64,000 nucleotides of DNA. Origin: Streptomyces sp. TBY4 (GTDB lineage Bacteria; Actinomycetota; Actinomycetes; Streptomycetales; Streptomycetaceae). The stretch spans positions 620,001-684,000 of the forward strand of contig NZ_JANAVF010000001.1 in assembly GCF_024213195.1 (NCBI RefSeq), given 5' to 3'. The notes beneath the pieces were generated by a model that saw nothing but the letters and a program-made list of their open reading frames with translations, was not told the DNA's origin and did not search any database. Made by a program: the position numbers and the translations under genes. Below, in pieces: positions 43,225 to 51,525 of this stretch. Each line of letters starts with the position of its first letter. Positions within the stretch are counted from its first letter, which is position 1.

Positions 43225-45444
43225 ATGCCGTACCGCCGCACGTCCCGGAGACTCGTCTCGCTCGCCGTCTTCACCGCGCTCGCGGCCGCCGGGGGCCCGC
43301 TGGCCCTTCCCGCGGTCGCCGCGCCGGGTCAGGCCGCCCCCGATGAGGCTGCGGCGGCGCTGCCGCGGGTTCCCTCGGATGCGCGGATCGTGAGCGGGGG
43401 TCCGGGGGGCTTCTTGATGCGGGCGAACAGCTCCGACCAGGGGCAGGACCTCACCTGGACGCGTTACTCCGACGGCTCGGTCACGCGGATGGACTTCCCG
43501 TTGACCTCCGACGAGGAGGCGGGAGCAATGTCCGACACGGTGGTCGAGCACGGCCGCCCCGTGCGGCTGCACCACATGGACACCGGGACCACCACCGAGA
43601 TCGACGTGTTCGGGATGGGCTACAGCTACCTCGGCGCCGTCGGCACCACGCTCATCACCCTCGGCCCCCGCCCCGGATCGACCCCACAGCTCCACCTGCT
43701 CAGCGACCCCCGGAAGGGGATGACCGACCGGGCTGTCAGCGGCCTGCCACGCGGCATCCTGAGTGACAGAGTCGTCGCGTACGCAGACGGGGCTTTCGTC
43801 TACGAGTACGCGACCGGCGACAAGTACGCCCCGACCCTCCACCACGCGGTCGTCGACGTCGCCTCGGCCCGCATCGTGAGCACCTACCGGGTGTGGAACT
43901 CCTGGGGCGAAGTAGCCCTCTCCGGTACGCACATCGCCTGGATCGGATCTGCCAACGGGGTGAGCGGCACCGTCGTCCGCACCGCGAAGCGCGGCTCCTC
44001 GACCGTGTCGGTGACCCAGCTCGGGAGGATCGGCGACGGTCCGTTCATCGGCCTGCTCGACGGCTGGACACTCCTCGGCTCGCAGCGGGACGAGGACGTC
44101 AGCGACCACGCCCTGTACGCCCGTCCCCTCGGCGGGGGCGCGCCGCGCAAGGTACTGGACGCCGTGGACTCGCGCACTGCAGGCCTGGCGCCGGGCGGAG
44201 CCCTGCTGGTGAGGGGCGGCACGGCGGCCCACGGCGACGGCCTCTACCGCATCACCCGGGGTTCCGACGGGCTTCCGCGCGCCGAGATCGTCGCCTCGAC
44301 GGGCAAGCCCACCAAGGTGACCCTCGTGAGCAGGAACATTCCTGCCACCGTCGACTTCGACCGCACCCCGACGGTCGTCCTGGGGTGGAAGCTGTCGCGC
44401 GACAGAGTCCGTACGACGTTCGTCCTGCGGAACCTGCGGACCGGCCTGAAGGGCGTGTACAGCGACAGGAACGTCCGCCCGCCGGAGGAAACCGGAAACG
44501 GCTTCTTCGAACTGCGCTGGCACGGAGCGCTCTACGACGGCGTGACACCGGCGACGGCCCCCAACGGGGAGTACGAATGGCAGCTCACCGCCAAGCCGAT
44601 CGACGGAATCGGCCCCGACCTCGTCACCAAAGGCCGCCTCACCGTCAACCGGCCCCCGGCCCCGCACGACCTGACCGACGACGGCACGCCCGATCTCCTC
44701 GCACGCACCCCTGACGGGCACCTCATCAGTGAGAACACCTACCTCAGCGGTGGCGAGGAACCCGCTCTGAGGTCACAGACGGACCTCGGCAGCTACTGGG
44801 GAAAGTACACCGCGCTCGTGGCCGCGGGGAACGCCGGCGGCTCCCAGCACGCCGACCTGTTGGCCCGCGACGCGGCGGGCGTGCTGTGGCTGTACACCGG
44901 CAAGGGCGACGGAAAGTTCGCCGCCCGCAGCAAGATTGGGGCGGGCTGGAACCAGTACAACGAACTCACCGCGGGCGGCGACGTGACCGGCGACGGCAAG
45001 GCGGACCTCCTCGCCCGCGACAAGGACGGCGTGCTGTGGCTGCACCGGGGCACCGGCACGGCGGACGCCCCGTACGCCACCCGCAAGCGGATCAGCTCCG
45101 GCTGGAACCAGTACGACGCCCTGATCTCGGCGGGCAACATCGCCGGCGGCGCGGCGGGCGACCTCCTCGCACGCGACAAGGCCGGGGTGCTGTGGCTCCA
45201 CCGGGGGCGCGGCGACGGCACCTTCGGCACGCGCAGCCGCGTCGGGTCGGGCTGGGACAAGTACAAGGACCTGGTGGCCTGGGGCGACGCCGACAAGGAC
45301 GGGACCCTCGACCTCTACGCACGCGACAAGGACGGCGAGAGCTGGTTCTACCGGGGCACGGGAGAGGTCACGGCGCCCTTCCGGAGCCGCAAGGCCCTGA
45401 ACGGGCTCACGCACCTCCCGCAGGAGTACACCGAGGTCCTGTGA
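43225..45444 (+). CDS. Secreted FG-GAP/VCBS beta-propeller protein
   Basis: A 739-residue exported protein with a Sec signal peptide at residues 1-33 (RLVSLAVFTALAAAGG then an Ala-rich cleavage region). The C-terminal third carries at least four FG-GAP/VCBS-type repeats, for example GDVTGDGKADLLARDKDGVL and DADKDGTLDLYARDKDGESW, which form calcium-binding propeller blades. The middle is beta-rich and probably also a propeller. No catalytic motif is evident; binding to carbohydrate or protein is the usual guess for this class. It follows the secreted deiminase by 167 bases. GGGGG precedes the ATG. Confidence 0.8.
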   Translation: MPYRRTSRRLVSLAVFTALAAAGGPLALPAVAAPGQAAPDEAAAALPRVPSDARIVSGGPGGFLMRANSSDQGQDLTWTRYSDGSVTRMDFPLTSDEEAGAMSDTVVEHGRPVRLHHMDTGTTTEIDVFGMGYSYLGAVGTTLITLGPRPGSTPQLHLLSDPRKGMTDRAVSGLPRGILSDRVVAYADGAFVYEYATGDKYAPTLHHAVVDVASARIVSTYRVWNSWGEVALSGTHIAWIGSANGVSGTVVRTAKRGSSTVSVTQLGRIGDGPFIGLLDGWTLLGSQRDEDVSDHALYARPLGGGAPRKVLDAVDSRTAGLAPGGALLVRGGTAAHGDGLYRITRGSDGLPRAEIVASTGKPTKVTLVSRNIPATVDFDRTPTVVLGWKLSRDRVRTTFVLRNLRTGLKGVYSDRNVRPPEETGNGFFELRWHGALYDGVTPATAPNGEYEWQLTAKPIDGIGPDLVTKGRLTVNRPPAPHDLTDDGTPDLLARTPDGHLISENTYLSGGEEPALRSQTDLGSYWGKYTALVAAGNAGGSQHADLLARDAAGVLWLYTGKGDGKFAARSKIGAGWNQYNELTAGGDVTGDGKADLLARDKDGVLWLHRGTGTADAPYATRKRISSGWNQYDALISAGNIAGGAAGDLLARDKAGVLWLHRGRGDGTFGTRSRVGSGWDKYKDLVAWGDADKDGTLDLYARDKDGESWFYRGTGEVTAPFRSRKALNGLTHLPQEYTEVL

Positions 45445-45474
45445 TCCGTCCACCGCCGTCAGCAGCGCGCGGGG

Positions 45475-46068
45475 TCACCCCCGCAGGTCCCGCATGCAGA
45501 ACACCTTGTCGTAGCGGCGTTCGCCGACGGCGACGAAGCGGGGCAGCCGCCCGTACTCGGTGAAGCCCAGGGAGGCGTAGAGCCGCAGGGCCCGGGTGTT
45601 GTCGCCCCGCGCGTCCAGCGTGAGGACCTCGATGCCGGCCCTGCGGGCATCCTCGACGAGGGCTGCGGTCAGTGCCCGGCCGAGCCCGTGTCCGTGGGCC
45701 CCGGCGGCGACCGCGAGCTTCTCCAGGTCCGCGTGCGGCCGGTGGGTCGGGCGGGCGTAGCGCTGCCAGTACCCCAGCCCGGCGAGCCGGTCCCCGAGGT
45801 AGGCGGCGCGCAGGGCCGCGTCCCCGGCCCGTACGGCGTCCACGACTCCGTCGAGCAGTCGCGCCACCTCGTCCGGCCCGGGCGGTTCGACCCAGCCCAG
45901 CGCGGCGCCCCCGGCCACCAGGTCGGCCAGGATCCGGTGCGCCTCGCCAGCGAACCGGGCCGCCCGCCGCTGGTCGGACAGCAGCTCCAGGGCGTCTACG
46001 ACCACCACTGCGGCGGCCGCCGCGCCGCCCGTCTCCTGATCCATGTCCGGCAGCCTGGGGCCTGTCAT
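45475..46068 (-). CDS. GNAT-family N-acetyltransferase
   Basis: A 197-residue acetyl-CoA-dependent acetyltransferase. The acetyl-CoA binding segment is LEKLAVAAGAHGHGLGRALT, where the R/QxxGxG/A pattern appears as HGHGLG. DARGDNTRALRLYASLGFTE is the conserved motif B. The N-terminal ~25 residues are loosely conserved. It directly abuts the TetR 2 gene: its ATG follows the TetR stop without a gap. The two form an operon. Acylation of agmatine, putrescine or another amine would fit the surroundings but is a guess. Confidence 0.85.
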   Translation of the reverse strand: MTGPRLPDMDQETGGAAAAAVVVVDALELLSDQRRAARFAGEAHRILADLVAGGAALGWVEPPGPDEVARLLDGVVDAVRAGDAALRAAYLGDRLAGLGYWQRYARPTHRPHADLEKLAVAAGAHGHGLGRALTAALVEDARRAGIEVLTLDARGDNTRALRLYASLGFTEYGRLPRFVAVGERRYDKVFCMRDLRG

Positions 46069-46641
46069 CTATACGGCCAGTTCCCCGTCGATCGCGTCGG
46101 CGAGGAGCCGGCGGGCGTGGTCCAGGGGCAGCGAGCCGCTGAGCCACCGGACGCTGAGGCCTTCGAGGAGGGCCGTCAGGCGCTCGGCGGCGGCCGCGTG
46201 CTCCGGGGCCGTGCCGGTGGGGCGGGCCTGGGCGAGGAGGTAGGAGATCTCGTGGACCCAGCTGTGCGTGGCCTTGGCCACGTCCTCGCGCAGGTCGGGA
46301 TCGAAGACGGCGCTGGCCCTCAACTCACCCCAGGCGGTGCTGTTCTCCCGCACCTCCGGGGTTTCCTGGAGTTCGAGGAGCAGGGTCCGCTTCAGTTCGT
46401 CGCGGGGGCTCTCGGGGCCGTCCGATCCGTCCTCGCGCTCGGCGGTGTAGCGGTCGGCGCGATCGCTGATGAACTCCAGCGTCCGGCGCAGGATCCCGGC
46501 GCGGTCGGTGAAGTGGTAGTAGATCAGCGAGGTGGACACGCCCGCTTCGGCGGCGAGCTCCCCCACCCGGAGCCCGCGCACGCCGCGGCGCGCGATCACT
46601 CGCGTGGCGGCTCTGAGTATTTCCGTTCGACGGTCTGACAC
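46069..46641 (-). CDS. TetR-family regulator 2 (paralogue of regulator 1)
   Basis: A 190-residue TetR regulator. The N-terminal 65 residues differ from regulator 1 (41145-41729) at only about a dozen positions; LAAEAGVSTSLIYYHF is the HTH. The ligand domain is also clearly related (ENSTAWGELRASAVFDPDLR is shared word for word), so both likely sense similar molecules and bind the same palindrome. GTG 46641. It is divergent from the cytosolic agmatine deiminase and separated from it by 243 bases that contain two operator copies. It is followed directly by a GNAT gene. Confidence 0.9.
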   Translation of the reverse strand: MSDRRTEILRAATRVIARRGVRGLRVGELAAEAGVSTSLIYYHFTDRAGILRRTLEFISDRADRYTAEREDGSDGPESPRDELKRTLLLELQETPEVRENSTAWGELRASAVFDPDLREDVAKATHSWVHEISYLLAQARPTGTAPEHAAAAERLTALLEGLSVRWLSGSLPLDHARRLLADAIDGELAV

Positions 46642-46808
46642 GAAGGGTCACTCTACCCGTCGACTCCGTCACCTGGGGCTTTTCCTGACCGTAACATCAG
46701 GATCTCGTTTCCGGCCCATTCGCCGTGATCATGCCGGTTCAGGCCCACTTCCGCAGCGTGTCCAACACGCGGTGTGACCGATTCCGCATCAGCTTGGCCA
46801 GAACCATT

Positions 46809-46826
46809 GACTGAATTTTCAGTTCG
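46809..46826. promoter_or_regulatory. TetR-type operator, copy 2
   Basis: TGACTGAATTTTCAGTTC matches copy 1 at 16 of 18 positions; the 3' arm ends GTTC instead of GTCA. The preceding T gives TTGACT as a possible -35 element. It lies 59 bases before the cytosolic agmatine deiminase start and 49 bases from copy 3. Confidence 0.75.
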
Positions 46827-46857
46827 GTGGAGGATGCGGGCACCCCTTACGAACACT

Positions 46858-46875
46858 GACTGAATTTTCAAACAG
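46858..46875. promoter_or_regulatory. TetR-type operator, copy 3
   Basis: TGACTGAATTTTCAAACA matches the first 14 positions of copy 1. The 3' arm is degenerate and runs into the AGGAG ribosome-binding site of the cytosolic agmatine deiminase. Occupation here would block transcription late or translation initiation of the same gene. Confidence 0.7.
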
Positions 46876-46884
46876 GAGTGGATC

Positions 46885-47898
46885 ATGACGACTTACCGGA
46901 TGCCGGCCGAGTGGACGGACCACGAGGGCTGCCTGATGGCCTGGCCGACCCGGCAGGAGCTGTGGGGCGAGGTCTTCGACGAGATCAAGGTCGAGTACGC
47001 CCAGGTCGCCGGTGCGATCGCCGAATTCGAGCCGGTCACCATGGTCGCGCTGCCCGGCAGCGGTGACGAGGCCCGCGCGCTGTGCGGTGAGGGCGTCGAG
47101 GTGATCGAGCTTCCGATCGACGACTCCTGGTTCCGGGACTCCGGTCCGATCTTCGTGCTCGATGAGGACGGCCGGCGGGCGGGCGTGGACTTCCGCTTCA
47201 ACGCCTGGGGCGGCAAGCACTTCCCCTACGACACCGACGACAAGATCGCCGCGGCCCTGCTGGAGCACTTCGGCGTGGACCGGATCGACTCCCGGATGAT
47301 CCTCGAGGGCGGCGCGATCACGGTCGACGGCGAGGGCACGCTGATCACCACCGAGCAGTGCCTGCTCCACCCGAACCGCAACCCGGACATGACCAAGGCG
47401 GAGATCGAGGCCGAGCTGATCGCCCGCCTCGGTGTCACCAAGGTGATCTGGCTCCCGTACGGCGGTCTGCTGGACACCGAGACCGACGGGCACGTGGACG
47501 GGGTCTGCGCCTTCGTCGCCCCCGCCACCGTCGTCGTCCAGCTCCCGAGCGACCCGGCCCACCCCGACTTCGAGCGCATGCGCGTCAACCGTGCCGTCCT
47601 GGAGGGCTCCACCGACGCCGCCGGGCGCCCCTTCACGATCATCGACCTGCCGCAGAGCAACCTCGTCGAGGTCGACGGCAAGGAGACCGAGGTCGGCTAC
47701 CTGAACTTCTACATCGCCAACGGCGGGGTCGTCGTCCCGATCGCCGGCACCTCCGAGGACGAGGGCGCGCTCGCGGTCATCGCCTCCGCCCTGCCCGGCC
47801 GCAAGGTCGTCGGTGTCCGCTCGCGCGTGATCGCGTACGGCGGTGGCGGCGTGCACTGCATCACCCAGCAGATCCCCGCGGCCGGCCGCACCGTCTGA
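46885..47898 (+). CDS. aguA: Cytosolic agmatine deiminase
   Basis: A 337-residue agmatine deiminase (agmatine to N-carbamoylputrescine plus ammonia). Catalytic motifs are DSWFRDSGPIF (Asp), ETDGHVDGVC (His) and GGGGVHCITQQ with the nucleophile Cys at about 325. NAWGGKH and LLHPNRNP are typical. No signal peptide, unlike the other two copies. The ATG follows AGGAG. The next enzyme of the route, N-carbamoylputrescine amidase, is not in the window. The gene is preceded by two operator copies and followed by an oligopeptide-type ABC transporter without an evident terminator, so they may be co-transcribed. Confidence 0.93.
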   Translation: MTTYRMPAEWTDHEGCLMAWPTRQELWGEVFDEIKVEYAQVAGAIAEFEPVTMVALPGSGDEARALCGEGVEVIELPIDDSWFRDSGPIFVLDEDGRRAGVDFRFNAWGGKHFPYDTDDKIAAALLEHFGVDRIDSRMILEGGAITVDGEGTLITTEQCLLHPNRNPDMTKAEIEAELIARLGVTKVIWLPYGGLLDTETDGHVDGVCAFVAPATVVVQLPSDPAHPDFERMRVNRAVLEGSTDAAGRPFTIIDLPQSNLVEVDGKETEVGYLNFYIANGGVVVPIAGTSEDEGALAVIASALPGRKVVGVRSRVIAYGGGGVHCITQQIPAAGRTV

Positions 47899-48011
47899 TC
47901 CCTCGCCCCCTTCGCCGTGCCCGGGCCGGCGGCCCCAGCCCCGAGCCTCCCTCCTCGCCCCGCTCGCCGCCTGCCCGCACCTCCCCGCCCCGCATGGAAG
48001 AGAGAGCACCG

Positions 48012-49718
48012 ATGCCCCGATCCCTTCCCTGGTCCAGAGCCGCCAGGTCCGCCGGCCCCGCCACCTCCGGCCGCACCACCTCCGGCCGCTCCGCCGCCCG
48101 CCGCTCCGCGCTGCCCGTCGCCGCGCTGGCCGCCCTCAGCCTGGTAGCCGCCTGTTCGGGCCCGCCCAAGGACGGCGCGAACGGCAAGGACACGGCCTTC
48201 AAGCTGTCGGCCGGCACCCCGGCCGCCGTCGGCGAGATCGACTCCTTCACCTGGGCCGTGTACGCGGAACCGCCGACGCTGGACTACATCTCGGCCTTCG
48301 ACTACCCGGCGAACACGATCCTGTCGAACGTCTGCGAGAGCCTGATGCGCTGGACCCCGGAGCTCACCATGGCTCCGGGACTGGCCGAGAAGGCCACCAA
48401 CCCCAACGACCTGACCTGGGTCTACGACCTGCGCCCGGGCGTGCGCTTCCACGACGGCGGCACGATGACCGCGGACGACGTGGTCTACAGCCTGGGCCGT
48501 CAGATGGACCCGGAGAACGGGGCCGCCTGGAACAGCAACTTCTCCAACGTCGAGGCCGTCACCAAGACCGGCCCGCTCCAGGTGACCGTCAAGCTGAAGC
48601 AGCCCGACTCGCAGTTCCCCCAGTACATGGCCACCGCGGCCGGCGTCGTGGCCTCCAGGGCCGGGGTGGAGAAGGCGGGCGAGGACTACGGCACCACCGG
48701 CAGCCTGGACTGCACCGGCCCCTTCAAGCTGGGCACCTGGAACAAGGGCCAGTCGATCGAGCTCGACCGCTTCGACGGCTACTGGGGCACCAAGGCCAAG
48801 TCCGGCAAGGCCGTCTTCACCTTCCTCACCGACCCCAACGCCCGTACGAACGCCCTGCTGACCGGCGGGGCCGACGGCGGCTACCTGATCCCCACCGAGA
48901 GCTACGACCGGCTGCGCGCGAGCGGCGCCGGCACGCTCTACTTCGGCGAGGGCCTCAGCACCGTCAACGTCAACGTGACGAGCATGAAGGGCGCGCTCGG
49001 CGATGTCCGCGTCCGCCGGGCCCTGTCCCTGGCCCTGGACCGGCGCGGCTTCGTCAAGGCGGGCCTGGGCGGCGCCGGCACCGTCACCAGCTCGCTCACC
49101 ACCAAGGCCGTCTGGGCCGGCGCCCCCGAGGCCGTCCGTGCCTCCGCCTTCGACACCCTGCCGTCGCCCGACCAGAACGTCGAGGCGGCCAAGCGGATGA
49201 TCGAGGAGGCGGGCGCCACCGGCAAGACGCTGACCGTGGCCACCAGCGCCATCGGCCAGGACGTCTCGGTGCTGGCCACCGCCATCCAGGACGCGGGCAC
49301 CAGGATCGGCCTGAAGATCGAGCTGAAGACGATCGCCCCCAACGCGTTCACCGCGCTGTTCACCGACCCGGCGGCGCGCGAGGGCATCGACATGTTCCCG
49401 GAGACGTACTACGACTCCATCACCGACCCGATGGACCTGCTGAGCAACTTCCAGACCGGGGCCTTCCAGAACTACGCCGGCTACAGCGACCCGTCCTACG
49501 ACGCCCTGACCGACAAGGCCCGGGCCGAGTCCGACCCGGCCAAGCGCTTCTCGGCGGCCGCCGAACTCCAGAAGAAGGCCTCCGACCAGGTGCTGTGGAT
49601 CCCGGTCGCCGAATGGCCGACCGCGGTCTTCCTGAACAAGCGCATCACCGGCGCCCCCACCACCATCTCCTACCTCTACTCCCCCTGGGCCGCCGGAATC
49701 GGGGCGGCCGCGAAATGA
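48012..49718 (+). CDS. ABC transporter substrate-binding lipoprotein (SBP family 5)
   Basis: A 568-residue extracytoplasmic binding lipoprotein. The lipobox LVAAC places the lipidated Cys at about residue 48, after an unusually long Ser/Arg-rich signal region; an earlier in-frame ATG at 47994 has a poorer ribosome-binding site. PGLAEKATNPNDLTWVYDLR and RFHDGGTMTADDVVYSLGRQ are the signature of family 5 (dipeptide, oligopeptide, nickel, opine) binding proteins. First of five overlapping transporter genes. Position after agmatine deiminase suggests an arginine-derived or cationic peptide ligand, by context only. Confidence 0.92.
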   Translation: MPRSLPWSRAARSAGPATSGRTTSGRSAARRSALPVAALAALSLVAACSGPPKDGANGKDTAFKLSAGTPAAVGEIDSFTWAVYAEPPTLDYISAFDYPANTILSNVCESLMRWTPELTMAPGLAEKATNPNDLTWVYDLRPGVRFHDGGTMTADDVVYSLGRQMDPENGAAWNSNFSNVEAVTKTGPLQVTVKLKQPDSQFPQYMATAAGVVASRAGVEKAGEDYGTTGSLDCTGPFKLGTWNKGQSIELDRFDGYWGTKAKSGKAVFTFLTDPNARTNALLTGGADGGYLIPTESYDRLRASGAGTLYFGEGLSTVNVNVTSMKGALGDVRVRRALSLALDRRGFVKAGLGGAGTVTSSLTTKAVWAGAPEAVRASAFDTLPSPDQNVEAAKRMIEEAGATGKTLTVATSAIGQDVSVLATAIQDAGTRIGLKIELKTIAPNAFTALFTDPAAREGIDMFPETYYDSITDPMDLLSNFQTGAFQNYAGYSDPSYDALTDKARAESDPAKRFSAAAELQKKASDQVLWIPVAEWPTAVFLNKRITGAPTTISYLYSPWAAGIGAAAK

Positions 49719-50674
49719 GTTTCCTGCGCTTCGCCGTACGGCGGCTGGCCGAAATGGCCGCCACCCTGCTCGGCGCCTCCTTCGTGATCTTCGGCGCGCT
49801 GTACCTGGCTCCGGGCAACCCGGCGAGCTTCCTCCTGGGCGGCCGCTCGGCCTCCCCGGAGGCCCTGCAGGCGATCAACGAGCACTACCACCTGGACGAC
49901 CCCTTCGCGGTGCGGTACCTGAACTGGCTCGGCCAGGTGGTGCAAGGGGACTTCGGCCGCTCCATCACGTACCGCACCGACGTGTCGCGACTGCTCGCGG
50001 ACCGGCTGCCCAACACCCTGATGCTGATCTCGATGGCGCTCGTCCTGGTCCTCGTGTTCGGGCTGATCCTCGGCTGGATCGGCGCCGTCCGCGGCGGGAA
50101 GGCCGACTCCGCGATCCTGGTGACGACCACCGTCGCCATCGGCACCCCCTCGTTCGTCGCGGCGGTGCTGCTGCAGGGCCTGTTCGCGGTACGGCTCGGC
50201 TGGTTCCCCACCGGCGGGGCCGGCGAGGGCTTCACCTCGATGCTGTGGCACCTGACCCTGCCCGCCGTCGCCCTGGCGCTCTACCTGATCGGCATGCTCG
50301 CCCGGGTCACCCGGGCCTCGATGCTCGAGGTCCTCGGCCAGGAGCACGTCACGGTCGCCCGCAGCCGGGGCGTGTCCACGGGCCAGGTCGTCCGGCGGCA
50401 CGTCTTCCGCAACGCCCTGGGCACCGTGCTCACCACCGGCGGCCTCATCGTCTCCACCCTGCTGGTCTGCACCATCCTGGTGGAGTCCGCCTTCAGCGTG
50501 GGCGGCATCGGCCAGCTCCTCGAACTCTCCACCACCACCAAGGACTTCCCCACCGTGCAGGCCATCTCCCTCATCATGGTCGCGCTGTTCATGACGGTGA
50601 ACCTCGTCGTCGACCTGCTCCATCCCCTGGTCGATCCCCGGGTCACCCTCGGCCCCGCGAAGAAGGCCTCGTGA
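49715..50674 (+). CDS. ABC transporter permease (DppB-like)
   Basis: A 319-residue inner-membrane permease with about six helices. LAPGNPASFLLGGRSASPEA and GDFGRSITYRTDV mark the DppB/OppB group. The EAA loop is seen as QEHVTVARSRGVSTGQVVRR, the contact point with the ATPase. The start overlaps the stop of the binding protein (ATGA). It forms the channel with the next gene product. Confidence 0.94.
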   Translation: MSFLRFAVRRLAEMAATLLGASFVIFGALYLAPGNPASFLLGGRSASPEALQAINEHYHLDDPFAVRYLNWLGQVVQGDFGRSITYRTDVSRLLADRLPNTLMLISMALVLVLVFGLILGWIGAVRGGKADSAILVTTTVAIGTPSFVAAVLLQGLFAVRLGWFPTGGAGEGFTSMLWHLTLPAVALALYLIGMLARVTRASMLEVLGQEHVTVARSRGVSTGQVVRRHVFRNALGTVLTTGGLIVSTLLVCTILVESAFSVGGIGQLLELSTTTKDFPTVQAISLIMVALFMTVNLVVDLLHPLVDPRVTLGPAKKAS

Positions 50675-51525
50675 GCTCCGTCCTGGTGCGCCGGCCGGGC
50701 CTCGCCCGGCTCCGGACCTCCCGCGCCCCCCTGTCCCTGTTCTGTACGGGCTTCGTCGCCCTCGTCGTGCTCGTCGCGGTGTTCGCCCCCTGGATCGCGC
50801 CCTACGATCCGAACTCCGTCGACCTGGCCAACGCCCTCGCGGGCCCCTCCGCCGACCACCTCCTCGGCGTCGACGCCTCCGGGCGCGACACCTTCTCCCG
50901 GCTGGTCCTGGGCGCCCGCACCTCGCTGCTCGGCCCGCTCGGCGTGGTCACCTTCTCCACCGCGGCCGGCGTGGCCATCGGCACCGCCGCCGCCTGGCGG
51001 GGCGGCTGGCTGGACTCGGTGCTCTCCCGCAGCACCGAGCTGGTCTTCGCCTTCCCCGGCATGCTGCTGGCCATCCTGATCGTCTCGGTCTACGGCGAGG
51101 GCCTGCTCGCCCCCGTCATCGCCCTGGCCATCGCCTACCTGCCGTACGTCAGCCGGCTGACCCGCTCCCTCGTCCTGGCCGAGCGCGCCCGCCCGTACGT
51201 GGAGGCGTACCGGGTGCAGGGACACTCCGGGGCGCAGATCTGCCTGCGCCACGTGGTCCCCGCCGTCATGCCCGTCGTCCTCGCGCAGTCCGCGATCAAC
51301 TTCGGCTACGCCCTGATCGACCTGGCCGGCCTCGCCTTCCTCGGGCTGGGCGTACCGGCCCTGACCCCCGACTGGGGCCGCATGGTCTTCGACGGCAACG
51401 CCGCCATCCAGGCCGGCTACCCGCTCTCCGCGATCGTGCCGTGCGCGGCCATCGTGCTGACCGTGGTCGCCTTCAACGTCGTCGGCGAGGCCTGGGCCGA
51501 CAAGGTAGCCCGGAGGGCGCGATGA
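50671..51525 (+). CDS. ABC transporter permease (DppC-like)
   Basis: A 284-residue permease with six predicted helices. HLLGVDASGRDTFSRLVLGA is the DppC/OppC hallmark, and RPYVEAYRVQGHSGAQICLR is the EAA coupling loop. GTG start overlaps the previous stop (GTGA), and its stop overlaps the next start. Partner of the DppB-like protein. Confidence 0.94.
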   Translation: MSSVLVRRPGLARLRTSRAPLSLFCTGFVALVVLVAVFAPWIAPYDPNSVDLANALAGPSADHLLGVDASGRDTFSRLVLGARTSLLGPLGVVTFSTAAGVAIGTAAAWRGGWLDSVLSRSTELVFAFPGMLLAILIVSVYGEGLLAPVIALAIAYLPYVSRLTRSLVLAERARPYVEAYRVQGHSGAQICLRHVVPAVMPVVLAQSAINFGYALIDLAGLAFLGLGVPALTPDWGRMVFDGNAAIQAGYPLSAIVPCAAIVLTVVAFNVVGEAWADKVARRAR

